From Siphlonurus alternatus (Eukaryota; Arthropoda; Insecta; Ephemeroptera; Siphlonuridae), in NCBI GenBank assembly GCA_949825025.1, contig OX463784.1, positions 19,214,761 to 19,278,760 of the forward strand: DNA of 64,000 nucleotides. The letters run 5' to 3'. Positions 50,817 through 63,545 of the stretch are shown one piece after another. Below the pieces are notes generated by a model. The model made no database searches. It worked only from the letters and a program-made list of their open reading frames with translations, and had not been told where the DNA came from. A program made the position numbers and the translations under genes. Positions within the stretch are counted from its first letter, which is position 1, and the number at the start of each line of letters is the position of its first letter.

Positions 50817-52160
50817 ACTAGGGGTGCGGGTTTTCGCCGGCCTTTTTTTCTTTTTTTTTTTTTCCCTTTTCTTTTTGAGAAGGAGAGTCGCGACGACGCG
50901 GTGGTGGCCAAAATTTCCACGTGTCATATAAATGGATTTGCGCGCCATCTGTGAACTTAGTGTAGAAGTATTTCAACGGTGATCGCCACTATATCTGGTG
51001 ATTTTCCGAGCCGTGCTGCCACCTGGCGGCCTTTTCTCGTACGCCACGGAACCTGCCAGAATGTATAATAAATAGTGCACCCCTTGTGTCGGACCGGCAC
51101 GAGACTCCCCCAGGAAGTCTCTATCGAGAGTCCCGTTTCCGCCTCTCGGATGAAGCGAGTGAGACGTAGACCTAGCGACGACGCGGCATTACGCCCTGTC
51201 ATGGCTGTCAACGTCATGTAGATCCGTCCGTATGTGGGCGCGTCTGAATGCCACGACCTAACTTTTTTCCCGTCGACCGCATGGTCAGCTCGGGAAACGA
51301 AGCGTTTCAATCGAGTAAGTACGAAAAGTATGCAAATCGCGATGGAAAGGTGTCGCGACGTCATTCTCGCGAACACGCCCCTCGAACGGAGGCAGGATTT
51401 CAAATCGCGAAATGGCACCCGACGTTGCTCAAAGAGAGGTGGGCCCGACTTTGACGTCCCCGTTGACGGAAAGCAGGCCCTCTTTCAAAAAAAGCTCTCT
51501 GCTCATTTGTGGCCCGCTCGATCGGCCGTGTCAATCAACCGATGTCGGACCTAACCTACTCTCGTGCCCGGATGAGTTAGCAAACGTCGGGGGCGACCCC
51601 GATGATAAAGTTTCCGCGGTTCCCCCGCCCCGAGCGACCCCCCGACGGGACGCGCGTTCGCGGCAAGAGGCGCGAGAGACGCGACGGATCAGTCGCTTCG
51701 TCTCGAGGCGCGTCAACGGGCCGCCGGTCGCGTGCCACGAGAACCGCGAGGTCCGACAGACGCCGCACCGTCCCGCGGGGTCGAGGGCGGTCTCGCCCCC
51801 GCCCCGTCGGAGGAAGGACGAAAGTGGAAAAAGGGCTTCATGAACCTCCGAGAGGACCGGTCCGCCCCTCCCGCGGCGCCGAGGACGGACGCCGGGGAGG
51901 GCCCCCGGAGGCCCGCAACTTACCCGAAATCTCGTCCCCGGCTCGAGATTTCCGCCCTCTCTCGCCCTCCGGCGCCCCTCCCGAACGGAAACTCGATTTT
52001 AGGGAGGCGGTTCCGGAAACCTCGGGAGGCCCCCCACCCCGCGCCCCCGTCTCCCGGGTCGATTCCGGACGGGAAGACCTCTGCCACGCGAAAAGAAAAT
52101 CTCGCGGGCGTTTCTTACGAGGATCCCTACGCGCGAAAAGTGCCGCTTAACTAAGGGTTA
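50817..52160 (+). repeat. GC-rich tandem unit 3 (1344 bp)
   Basis: This is a full-length copy colinear with unit 1 at high identity. It ends in CTAAGGGTTA at 52160, after which composition falls sharply back to AT-rich. GCGCGCCATCTGT is at 50940-50952. The second motif has one change (CTGCCACCTGGCGGCC, 51016-51031). Open frames in parallel positions to unit 1 differ by many substitutions without obvious preservation. Confidence 0.85.
50940..51031 (-). promoter_or_regulatory. Paired CTCF-like motifs, unit 3
   Basis: The upstream ACAGATGGCGCGC form is unchanged. The downstream site is GGCCGCCAGGTGGCAG, one base away from the form in units 1 and 2, with the central CAGGTGGCAG intact. Confidence 0.45.
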
Positions 52161-54961
52161 TAAAAACTACTAAATAAATAGCATTATATTGAAGTACAAT
52201 TAAGACCCTGAATTTTAGTACTGTAGTTGAAATTTTAAGTGAAGTAAAGAGAGAATAAATAATATACCTTATTATAAATTTAATATACGCTAAATTGAAA
52301 ACTTAAAAAAAATGTCTTTGTAATTATTATATTTTATTTATATCTTACATAATTATAGCAACACCATCTTAATAATTTAAATGTATATTATACGGAAGTT
52401 TTTTTGTTTATCTTCACACATTTAAAAAAACACACATTATTTTACATTTACACTGCCACCTTCTTTTAAAAATTCTGACGTACGATTAAGCATGGTAAAA
52501 TTTGACAATGGTAGTCTGACGAAGTCTAACAATGTAATTCGTGTCTAACAATAAGTGAGCTATGATAAAGTTGATAGGCATTGTCTATTATATGACTAAG
52601 GAGGTTCCACTACGCTAACTCAATTCAAACCACTTGAATAATAATACCGTGATGGTATATAATATCAGTGATGGTCTTTATAGTCTGGTATAACATAGTG
52701 GGGTTATTATAGTAGACATAGATATGCTCATACGGTTTAAAATGACTACCGATTCCTACAATATTTTAAATTATGATTAGTATGAATATTACTTTGCAAA
52801 TGCGCATGAAACATATCACACTAAAATAGCATTTAAATTAATTGTTTGATATAATTGTGACAATTTTACATTATAATTGTAATAACATAATATTATGATT
52901 TTTAAGATAACTTTGTAAAATAAATTTTTAATTTCAAAATTAATTATTAATTTAATTAATTGTATTGAATTGAATTGATTGATGTATTGACTTCGGGTCT
53001 ATAAGGACCAAGCAGTCATTGCCCGTAAACTAGGTTTGCTGTAATTATTTGATATTATTTTTGTGCATAATTGTATAAATTAAGGATGTTTAGAAAAAGC
53101 ATGCTTTAGGGTAGGAAAGTGGTAGGAACCACTAATTAATTAATTAATTAATTGGAATTAATTGTATAAGTAGTAATCAACAGCAACCCCATTAAAAAAT
53201 TAAATTATTTTAAATAAAACGAATACCTCATATTTTATATAAAATTTCGATTTTTATTTAAATTTATAATTATTAATTAAATTATAATAATATGCAATAA
53301 AAAATTAAAATTAAGAAGTCTTCAAATGATTATTATTTATTTCTACTATATTTTATGGCATATTACTATTTTTATCTCATACACTAAACATCAATAATGT
53401 ACAAAAAAAAAAGAAAATGAAAATATTAGTCGAGATTATTGGTTTTACATCAACGTTTAAGTGTTTTTTGATGGAGTACCTTTAACAAATATTATATAAC
53501 ACCAAACATAACACAAGTGTATATATAAAGTGTTTATATATTTTGTTTTCCATTATGTTCAGATGACGTTTTGATTTGTGTTTTATGTCACCAAAAAATT
53601 ATTGTTACATGTTATTTTTTTTTTTTACTGATAGATTGTGATTTGTTTGTTTTGTTGATGTTACGGGTACGATGATTGAAAGAGATGACGTCATGTTGAA
53701 TTTTCATCAAACTCATGATGGAAGTAATGATAATTTTATAAGCTTTATAACAACGATGCTTTTTTTTTATATTATTCTTTAATAATCCTTCTCATCTCTC
53801 TCTCTTTCTAAAAATTTTTTATAACAAAAGTTTCGTAATATAAAGATAAAATCTTATGATGGATTACACCAACTTGAAATGAAATATTTGTGTTTTAAGA
53901 GTAAGTTGAGAAAAAAAAATCATAAGAACCATACTTAGGAGAAGAAATGTTACAAAAAGTGCAAGTCCATCTTTTGTAAACTAACTTCTACGTAAAATAT
54001 ATCAAATTATAAATTTTTTGAAATGCATTTTATGATTCAATTGTAATCATTGTTGTTATAATTGCAAGCAGTAGTTATGGACTTAGCCACAAAGATAAAC
54101 ATTATTGATAATGAATACACTGATTTTTTCTTTTTATAATTATTCAATAATCAAACGTTATTGTTTACTATATTTGTTAAGCTTCTCCTTGTTGTTTAGC
54201 TAAAATTTGAAATTTAGCTCTATATGTTAAGATTTTCAATTCGAAATAAACACTGAACAGTCAAGTTCTATTAAAAAAATATTCCACGGCATCTCCACTT
54301 ATTAATTAATTATAGTTTGAAAAAAATATTCGCAGTTGGAAAATGTGATTTATCATGTTATTTAAAATAAATACTACTAAATATAACAAAAGTTTGTTAT
54401 TTGTAACGTGATGTCATTATGCATTTTAATATAAATTTATGTAAACAAAGAAATATTTATTTCTAAAAATAAGAAATTCTGTGTTGTCATCCATGAAGAT
54501 GATAATTATAAATATGTAAACAAATGACAATTTGATAGTATCTTTAATTATTATACTAAAATCATTATAAATAAAACAGAAACTTTGAATAGGATTTAAG
54601 ATTATTAAGTCGTCAAAATAATCATAACATTAATCAATCATATATACTGTCCCCTTCTTTATCAATTTGTGTATAAAAAGAAAAATAACAAACTATCTCA
54701 TATCCTGATACATCAGTATAAAAAAAAATACAACAAAATAATTAATTAAATTTAAAATATTTACTACAAAACGAAAAACGAGTAATTCAAGTATGCATAT
54801 ATAACAATATAAAAAAAAATATATTTTATATTTATATCACTTTCATTTTCATCATATATATAATATACGTTTGTTTGTTTTGATATGTGATGATGCTGCT
54901 GTTGCAGAGAGAAAACAGGATTAAATGGTAATATGAAACTATGGAAGTAGACAATGATGGC

Positions 54962-54965
<4 letters not shown>
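52161..54965. other. AT-rich non-coding DNA, no gene recognised
   Basis: Extremely AT-rich. TTGAATTGAATTGATTGATG at about 52969-52988 followed by a mixed-composition block to about 53040 could be the 3' end of a minus-strand retroposon of the GAATT-tail type. A TTAA-rich microsatellite (ATTAATTAATTAATTAATTG) lies at about 53134. No coding signal. Confidence 0.5.

Positions 54966-55048
<83 letters not shown>
54966..55048. repeat. (GA)n microsatellite, about 82 bases
   Basis: Perfect GA tract. Confidence 0.95.
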
Positions 55049-55055
<7 letters not shown>

Positions 55056-56954
55056 ACTGGGATTAGCTTACACAAGCATCAGGTATAACATTGTGAGAGA
55101 GAGGGAGGTCTTATTTTTCTGTCATTCCCGTTTATTCTCATTTTATAAAATATGGTTTTATGTTATTATGATGATATAAATCCGTTTTACTGAGTGCTAT
55201 TTTATTTTTCAGCTTTTGTTTATAATGTGTCCTTTTTTATATGTAAAAAAATATATATATAATTTAAATTTTATAGTTAAAAGTATTATATTTCTGTTTT
55301 AGTAAACTAACACATTTATATTTTGCTTTATTTGTAACAAACCAACAATAATTGCAAATTCTTTATCATTGTAATTATTATCAAGTATTAATTTATGCTA
55401 AAGATGCTAATTTTATCATAAAAAATTTTCATTTCAATTCACTGCAATTATAATATAAATGTGATTAAAAATATTCCCCATGATATTATATAGTGCTGTA
55501 TAATGTGTCTTGTCTTGAATACCATTATTGTTTCGTGACAATATGACCGGATTCTTAACAAATTAATAAAATTAATTGTAATATTTATTATTATTAAAAT
55601 AATGAAAGACTTTGTTTTCGTTATAGATAAATGTTGAATGTATTTGTATGGTATCTAAATTATAATCTTTTAACATTATAAATTCTAGTTTTTATTTCTT
55701 ATATTCCAATCATACTAAAAAAAACATCAGTAAAATACTACACCTTTAAATTACAACTAGTAATATGTAAATACCAGTCATTAGAAATAAAACAGAATAT
55801 ATAAATCTATAATATATGAACCATCAAAATAATTTACATAAAAAAATACATTTAAATTTCCAATCTTCATATAAAGATTTCTATTTTTTTTTTATCATGC
55901 GGTATTTTTATGCATAATATAAAAAAAATATATATTCAATACACAAGTAGGTTTTCTTTACTATATATTTTACATATCTAAAGAAGAATAAAAAAAAAAT
56001 TGAAGACAAACCTATTTTTTTCAAATATATATAGGTATATCTTCTATTGTATCTTTGTAAAAGAATATATATTTCTCTTTTTTTATTTATTTATTTATTT
56101 TTTTTTTTTTGTTATACGATGTGAAGTCCTAAAAAATTGCTATCTTACGTTGCCAGGTTTGTTTGAATTTAGTTAGTAGAGAGAAAGGAGAAGATGTGGA
56201 TGTTTCTTATTTGTAAACATAACATATATGCTTGGCAAGATGCATATACAACAAAAATGATTAACTATGTTATATTGTAAACAATGTTTTACACATATGA
56301 CGTCAGCAAACTAGGTAAATAATAAATGAAATTGTTGTGTAATATTTATTCAACTTTTTGTCATATTTGTGACATCTTCTATATATATAATAATTGGTCA
56401 AACATATTTTACTGCATGGTAATTGAATAAGCATACAGGATAATAGCCTAATGAGAAGCTTCAACATTGATGACACAATTCTCTCAGCCAATGAAAATCT
56501 AAAGCGCGAACTGCGCGCGACGACATGTTCTATCAAGCTTCAGGTCCTATCCTTTAACCCAGCGGTACCTTGTTTTTAATTTTTTTACGACGGTTCTTAT
56601 GAAGGGCAAGATTAATAATTCATATGAGCCACGGGAAAGATCACTTTACACGTACGACATGAAAAAATAAATAAGATTTTTCTCCTAACAAACCTAATGG
56701 AGCGATGTCAGAATGCGGCGCTGCGGCATTTTTACGTTGAAGCTCGTCATTAGGATTGAAAATTCCTTTATTATTATTATTTTTATTATTAAAATTGAAT
56801 TATTATGCACTCATTGTCAGTTCTCTCTTTTTTTTTTTACTACAGTACTTGGCAAGTCTATCGAAATTTAATATTTTTGGTACCCACAGTATATAATTTT
56901 TAAACAGGTATAGAATTACTAGAATATCAATCCATACCTATCTCAATAGTTCTG
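55049..56954. other. AT-rich non-coding DNA, no gene recognised
   Basis: No feature is supported. A short GC-richer patch at 56460-56580 contains AGCGCGAACTGCGCGCGACG and a CCAAT word. Confidence 0.55.
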
Positions 56955-57110
56955 ACATTTATTTGGGAAACTATGGAAACCTAAGTTAAGATCGTCGGTT
57001 TTGATGAAAGATGCGTAACCACATTTTTTCAATGAATGTTGCATATCTATCACAGCTATTACAATTATGACTTGGGGAACCATGGTAACCTAATAAGGTT
57101 GGTTTCATGA
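56955..57110 (-). repeat. Two SINE tail-type fragments
   Basis: GGGAAACTATGGAAACCTAA (56965) and GGGAACCATGGTAACCTAAT (57076) each continue into a TAAG-(A/G)T-(C/T)G block. On the minus strand these match the tail blocks of the SINEs at 30180-30215 and 33082-33118. Neither is preceded by a tRNA-like head, so both are truncated or diverged. Confidence 0.5.
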
Positions 57111-57425
57111 AATTACCAGCATCAATTACCTCTAATTGTTCTTTTGTTATTATATTAGGAACCTGCAACCTAACTTATCATGGTATTTAAATGAGTATTA
57201 TGTTAAAGCAATTTTTATTTTTCGCTTATAGTTTCTTTATTGATAACATTTGACATACTGTACTCACAATACTTTAGTAATGTGTCTTCAATAGAAAGAT
57301 GTTTACCTGCAACATAAGAGAAAAACAATACATTAAAAACAATTCATAACTCAAAACAAAAAGCAATCATTACAACAAAAGTCTTTTATAACAAGTGCAT
57401 TTTTTTTTCAATTAGAACAAATTAA
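57111..57425. other. AT-rich non-coding DNA, no gene recognised
   Basis: Nothing supportable lies between the SINE fragments and the large palindrome. Confidence 0.55.
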
Positions 57426-58195
57426 TTAATGGGTTGGCTGCACGGCCGATTTTAAGTGGCGGAAACGAAAGAGGAGGTGCTGAAATGCAGGTGTGAATTT
57501 TATGCGAATTTTTTGAGCACTGTAACTTTGTATAAATGCAGTTTTAAAAGATGCATTTCACCTGGAGGCCATCGCCTACCGCCTTTGACGTCATCGAAAT
57601 GTCAGGTTCGGTTCACTATAGATATGCATACCTGTACGCACCTGCATAACAGGTAGCCAATCAAAAACAATCTAGCCAAAATTCAAAATTTCAAATGCCT
57701 AGCCTATCGAAGTGGATGAGTTTTAAAACTTAAAAAATGCACATTATTCCATGTACGCGTACTGTAAAAACACACTGGGGAGATAAGTAATATTACAAAC
57801 GTACCTTTCATCATATTTAAATAATAGAAATTGTTTCTCAAATAGTTTCATTTTATTGAAGAGAAGATGCAATATCAAGTCCTTCCACCACTTTCAGTTT
57901 TTAAATGATTTTGGCGCTGTTAGCAGCAATCAGCCAATGAAAATGTGTAAATTTATCATACTGGACTCCTTCCGTATCTGCTGAATATCTATTGAATTAT
58001 TATATTAAACCTAAAACTGAGTCTCTTTTCTTATCTACGAAGATAGTAGGATGCCGTAGTATTCATATTTAACTTTATTAAGACCCTTGAATCATAATTT
58101 TCAAATGTCTTTTCAACCCCCTATTTGCTGCTGCTAAAACCATTAGTGGAATGATTGAAAAATAAATACAGTTTTAATTTCAACATTCTTAGCAT

Positions 58196-58268
58196 GGGCG
58201 TCTGTGGCCTAGTGGAAGTACACTCGTCATCCACGCAGAAGTTTTAGGTTCAAATCCCCTCTGGGTCA
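58196..58268 (+). repeat. tRNA-like module in left arm of the palindrome
   Basis: TGTGGCCTAGTGG resembles a pol III A box (TRGYNNARYGG) and GGTTCAAATCC resembles a B box, 34 bases apart, within a segment of tRNA length. The T stem and acceptor stem do not pair properly, so this is a tRNA-derived relic and not a functional tRNA. Confidence 0.6.
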
Positions 58269-58415
58269 TTTTATATTTTTAGTAGCACGAGGAAGTTTAT
58301 TTCACATTTTTAATGCAGACGGGGTAAAATAATATTATTATTTCTTACAATATAATTATATTATACTATTATAAGTCACACTTTTTCATATAAATACGCA
58401 CTTCAAAAACTTTGC

Positions 58416-58440
58416 AAAAAAAAAAAAAAAAAAAAAAAAA
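58416..58440. repeat. Poly-A tract in the palindrome loop
   Basis: A 25-base A run lies close to the centre of symmetry of the 1.96-kb element. Confidence 0.9.
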
Positions 58441-58552
58441 GCGTGTCATACAATGATAGAAAAATTAATAACCAATCATAAAAAACAAAACAATTTTACC
58501 CCGTCTGAATTAAAAATGTGAAATAAACTTCCTCGTGCTACTAAAAATATAA

Positions 58553-58627
58553 AATGACCCAGAGGGGATTTGAACCTAAAACTTCTGCGTGGATGACGAG
58601 TGTACTTCCACTAGGCCACAGACGCCC
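58553..58627 (-). repeat. tRNA-like module in right arm of the palindrome
   Basis: This is the mirror copy of the module at 58196-58268. A and B boxes are present without visible change, so the element carries two convergent pol III-type promoters facing its loop. Confidence 0.6.
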
Positions 58628-59396
58628 ATGCTAAGAATGTTGAAATTAAAACTGTATTTATTTTTCAATCATTCCACTAATGGTTTTAGCAGCAGCAAAT
58701 AGGGGGTTGAAAAGACATTTGAAAATTATGATTCAAGGGTCTTAATAAAGTTAAATATGAATACTACGGCATCCTACTATCTTCGTAGATAAGAAAAGAG
58801 ACTCAGTTTTAGGTTTAATATAATAATTCAATAGATATTCAGCAGATACGGAAGGAGTCCAGTATGATAAATTTACACATTTTCATTGGCTGATTGCTGC
58901 TAACAGCGCCAAAATCATTTAAAAACTGAAAGTGGTGGAAGGACTTGATATTGCATCTTCTCTTCAATAAAATGAAACTATTTGAGAAACAATTTCTATT
59001 ATTTAAATATGATGAAAGGTACGTTTGTAATATTACTTATCTCCCAGTGTGTTTTTACAGTACGCGTACATGGAATAATGTGCATTTTTTAAGTTTTAAA
59101 ACTCATACACTTCGATAGGCTAGGCTTTTGAAATTTTGAATTTTGGCTAGATTGTTTTTGATTGGCTACCTGTTATGCAGGTGCGTACAGGTATGCATAT
59201 CTATAGTGAACCGAACCTGACATTTCGATGACGTCAAAGGCGGTAGGCGATGGCCTCCAGGTGAAATGCATCTTTTAAAACTGCATTTATACAAAGTTAC
59301 AGTGCTCAAAAAATTCGCATAAAATTCACACCTGCATTTCAGCACCTCCTCTTTCGTTTCCGCCACTTAAAATCGGCCGTGCAGCCAACCCATTAA

Positions 59397-61091
59397 GAGT
59401 TTTTCCTTGTTTTTTTTTTTTTAAATACACATTTATATTTGTTTTAATTAAGTTAAAAATATAACAAAAATTATATGGCCATAAAATATGTTATACATAT
59501 AGGTTTTACTGAAAATAGTAAATTTATTTCAATTTTATTTGTAAAATTTCAATACTTTTATTAATAATTTTAAAAAAAAATAAGAAATAAAATCATAAAC
59601 TACTTAAAATAATGTTAAAGTATGATTTAAATATACAATGTATAATTATAAAATAAATACTAATTGAAGAAACTCAAGGTAAAATTGCCAATTAAATTCT
59701 AGTATTTTTAATAAATATTTATGCTAGTTATACTGTATTATAATTAAGAGTTTAACAAATTACAAAACATATCAAAAATATAAAATATAATACGGGGTTA
59801 CATAAAATTGAAAATCTGTAAAAATTGAATTAGGTTTCCATGACGTCATTGAAATACTTCATAACACTCAATATACCTTGAATGTTTTACCTCCCGAGGG
59901 AGAAATTCAACGTTTATAAAATATTATTTCTTTTATTGTTATGTAAACAATGTATAACATTTTTCTATAAGATTGTTGGCTGGGAGGTTTGAAGAATGTT
60001 ATATTTTTAAGAATAAAATATATCGATATTTTGATTGTTATAATATTTGAAAAATATTTATTCATTTTATTTCTTTGGTTTATAATATAATTGATACCCT
60101 ATAGGCAAAATATATCAGAGATCATATAAAATTTATATCTTGAAAAACAATGATCTATGATATTGAATATATATAATACTATAACCATTATTAAATAAAA
60201 AGAAACACGATGTTGAATTTCAATTTACTTAACAAAAACATTCAAATTTTTAGTATAAATAAATGATGTGAAATTATACATTTATTATATTAAAAATACA
60301 TACGTGTATAAAAATGCATAATAAAAAAATAAACTTTTTAGTGTTTCCATTAAATAATGTACTGAATATTGTTATATATATTATTAAAATAATATATAAA
60401 TATTCATATTTTTTTTTAACATATGAATAAAAAGTAGAAACATTTTATACAGTACAATAATGTAAAAATATTATTCATGTAAAATTAACCTGCATGACAT
60501 AAAAATAAATAAATGTATATTTTTTTTTCTTTTTTTGCCTGTTCATAGTGTGTATCATATACCACATGTACCAGAATCATGAAAATTTAACATTTAGTTG
60601 AGTGGACTGGTGTATAAAAGTAAACAGAATGAAGTAAAAAAGGAGTACATCGTTTGAACTTTGAAATGGTGTGAGGGGAGATCTTGTAATGACCATACGA
60701 ATATTCAAGAGTTTGGAAAACGAGACGAAAGCTTTAAACACTTGATATTTAGAATTGAAAGGTAATACGAAACCATTAAAATTTACAATAAATGTATAAT
60801 TAAGTGTTCATTAAGTTAGAAATTCTTTTTTATTTTAGAGTATAAGAAATTTGTGATTTTTTTTTCTTTTTCATTGTTTGTAATAATATTATGTTTAAAT
60901 TGTAATATATATTATTTTTATTACTTAACGTAACATTTCTTTTTATACATACATTTATATATACAATAAATGTATATATAAATATATATACATTTTACAT
61001 CATTCTTTTGTCATATGAGCATGACATTTTAAAAATTACTGAAATGTGAAATACATAAAATATAAAAACATGATCGAAATTTAGACTATAT
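59397..61091. other. AT-rich non-coding DNA, no gene recognised
   Basis: Very AT-rich between the two large foldback elements. No supportable feature. Confidence 0.6.
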
Positions 61092-61406
61092 TTAATTAGG
61101 CTCCTAGGAATTGGTCCGAAGAGGAATTGGTCCGAAAAGGAATTGGTCCGAAAAAGAGGCGGTGCCAACGAGGAGTGGGGGGTTCTTAAAAACGTGTCAG
61201 ATAAAAGTGGCAACGCTGCAAACGATTCGGACCAATTCCGCTTTCGGACCATTTCCTCTAAATATGATTTTTGTTTAATTTTGGTAGCATTACAAAGTGT
61301 AATCAGTAATAATTTTAAAAATGCAGTTAACTACTAAAAGTGCATTTATTGCAAATTGCAGACACTATATATAACTTTATTTAAAAAAAGACGGCCAAAA
61401 AAAGGC

Positions 61407-62110
61407 GAAGAATTGGTCCGAAAGGGGAATTGGTCCGAACGCTTTATAATGTCAATTAAGTGGAATTGATCCGAAAGCTATATAATGTCAAAATAGAGGA
61501 ATTGGTCCGAAAGCTTTATTATGTCAATTAAGAGGAATTGGTCCGAAAGCTTTATAATGTCAAAATAGAGGAATTGGTCCGAAAGCTTTATTTTATCAAT
61601 TAAGAGGAATTGGTTTAGCTTTATTATATCAAGAAAGAAGAATTGGTCCGAAAGCTTTATTATGTCAATTAAGAGGAATTGGTCCGAAAGCTTTATAATG
61701 TCAAAATAGAGGAATTGGTCCGAAAGCTTTATATTGTCAATATAGAGGAATTGGTTCGAAAGCTTTATAATATCAATAAAGAGGAATTGGTCCGAAAGCT
61801 TTATAATGTCAATTAAGAGGAATTGGTCCGAAACTAGCTTTATTATGTCAATTAAGAGGAATTGGTCCGAAAGCTTTATAATGCCAATTAAGAGGAATTG
61901 GTCTGAAAGCTTTATAATGTCAATTAAGAGGAATTGGTCCGAAAGCTTTATAATGTCAATTAAGAGGAATTGGTCCGAATGGGGAATCCGTCCGAAAGCT
62001 TTATTATATCAGTAAAGGGGAATCTGTCCTAAAATTTAATTTCATAAGTAGAGAGGAAACTGTCCGAAATGGGAATTCGTCTGAAATCTTTACTATATAT
62101 AAATATATAT
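61407..62110 (+). repeat. 36-bp tandem array, left arm
   Basis: The unit is GAGGAATTGGTCCGAAAGCT followed by TTATAATGTCAATTAA, about 17 copies with single-base changes, degenerating towards the loop. Because 36 is divisible by three, the array is open in one frame and would spell a 12-residue repeat (MSIKRNWSESFI). I treat this as an artefact. Confidence 0.9.
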
Positions 62111-62856
62111 CAATAAAGAGGAATCTGCCATACATTTTAATTTTAAATTGGGGGTGTGGGGGAGGCCACTGCAGGCTTGTTTGTTTTTGTTTGAAACCCC
62201 ATGATTAAAAAAAAGAGAATGATCTAGTACATACAATACTGCAAAACTGTGTATATATTATTTCTTCACGTACTAATTTTTTAATTTTTTCAATATGTAC
62301 GTATGAGGTGATTTGACTTCGTTTTCAATTTTTTAATATTTTACTAAGAAGAATAAGTTGTTATCTTTTAATTGTGCAGTTGCATAAAAAAATATTAAAG
62401 CTTTAAAAAAATCATTTTAAGTACATTTTTAGCCAATAAGACAAGATGTAATAGTCCATCAAATGACAACATGCTTAATTGAATAATTAAATATTTCCAA
62501 TGTGCTTTTTGACCTTTTTCTGTCATCAGTACGTATAATAATTTTTTTATAAATAATTACATATTTTTATATTCATAATAATTATATTGATTAAGGATTT
62601 CCCTAAAAATTACAATGATGGATGCTAATTTGTTATATAATTAATACCACAGAATCTTGTTATTTGTGTAGCTGAATTTTAATAATTTGAATAATATTTA
62701 CAAAAATATAACACTGTGTCCAAAGATTACATAGATATCATGACTGAAGTGATTTTTTAGCAAATTTAAATTCCACCCTTATTCCATATTATTAATTTTT
62801 TATCATAAAATATTGTCATAAAATTTCATTTTATATTTTAGTTTGTTATATAATAA

Positions 62857-63545
62857 ACCTTTCGGACCAATTCCTCGATATTGATATAATAAACCTTTCG
62901 GACCAATTCCTCTTTATTGATATTATAAAGCTCTCGGACCAATTCTTCTTTCTTGATATTATAAAGCTTTCGGACCAATTCCACTTAATTGACATTATAA
63001 AGCTTTCGGACCAATTCTTCTTTATTGATATATTAAAGCTTTCGGACCAATTCCTCTTTCTTGATATAATAAACCTTTCGGACCAATTCCTCTATTTTGA
63101 TATAATAAACCTTTCGGACCAATTCCTCTTAATTGACATTATAAAGTTTTCGGACCAATTCCTCTTAATTGACATAATAAAGCTAGTTTCGGACCAATTC
63201 TTCTTTCTTGATATTATAAAGCTTTCGGACCAATTCCTCTTAATTGACATTATAAAGCTTTCGGACCAATTCCTCTTTATTGATATATTAAAGCTTTCGG
63301 ACCAATTCCTCTTTCTTAATATAATAAACCTTTCGGACCAATTCCTCTATATTGATATAATAAACCTTTCGGACCAATTCCTCTTAATTGACAATATAAA
63401 GCTTTCGAACCAATTCCTCTATATTGATGTAATAAAGCTTTCGGACCAATTCCTCTTAATTGACATTATAAAGTTTTCGGACCAATTCCTCTTAATTGAC
63501 ATTATAAATTTTTCGGACCAATTCCCCTTTCGGACCAATTCTTCG
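62857..63545 (-). repeat. 36-bp tandem array, right arm
   Basis: Inverse of the left array, about 19 copies. A subset of units has the variant TTGATATAATAAACCTTTCG in place of the TAAAGCTTTCG form, and that variant clusters near the loop and around 63060-63370. The arrays have therefore evolved separately since the inversion. Confidence 0.9.

Larger units (their letters stand above)
57426..59396. mobile_element. TTAA-flanked 1.96-kb near-perfect palindrome
   Basis: TGGGTTGGCTGCACGGCC starts at 57430 and its inverse ends at 59392, with TTAA immediately outside each end (57426-57429 and 59393-59396). The arms (57430-58330 and about 58494-59392) are each about 900 bases and differ at only a few positions that I could see. 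The 163-base loop carries a 25-base A run. The exact TTAA boundary supports a piggyBac-like mechanism. No transposase is present. The identical 66-codon frames at 57456 (plus) and 59166 (minus) are two views of one non-coding arm. Confidence 0.88.

Noticed and set aside
58196..58268. Functional tRNA gene
   Set aside because: A and B boxes are present but the T and acceptor stems do not pair, and the sequence exists as an inverted pair within a mobile element.
57456..59366. Two identical 66-codon open frames facing each other
   Set aside because: They are the same arm sequence of a palindrome read from each side, with no recognisable domain.
61806..62015. Open frame encoding five repeats of a 12-residue unit
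   Set aside because: It is produced by the 36-bp tandem array, whose period is divisible by three. There is no context for expression and the mirror array has no equivalent conserved frame.
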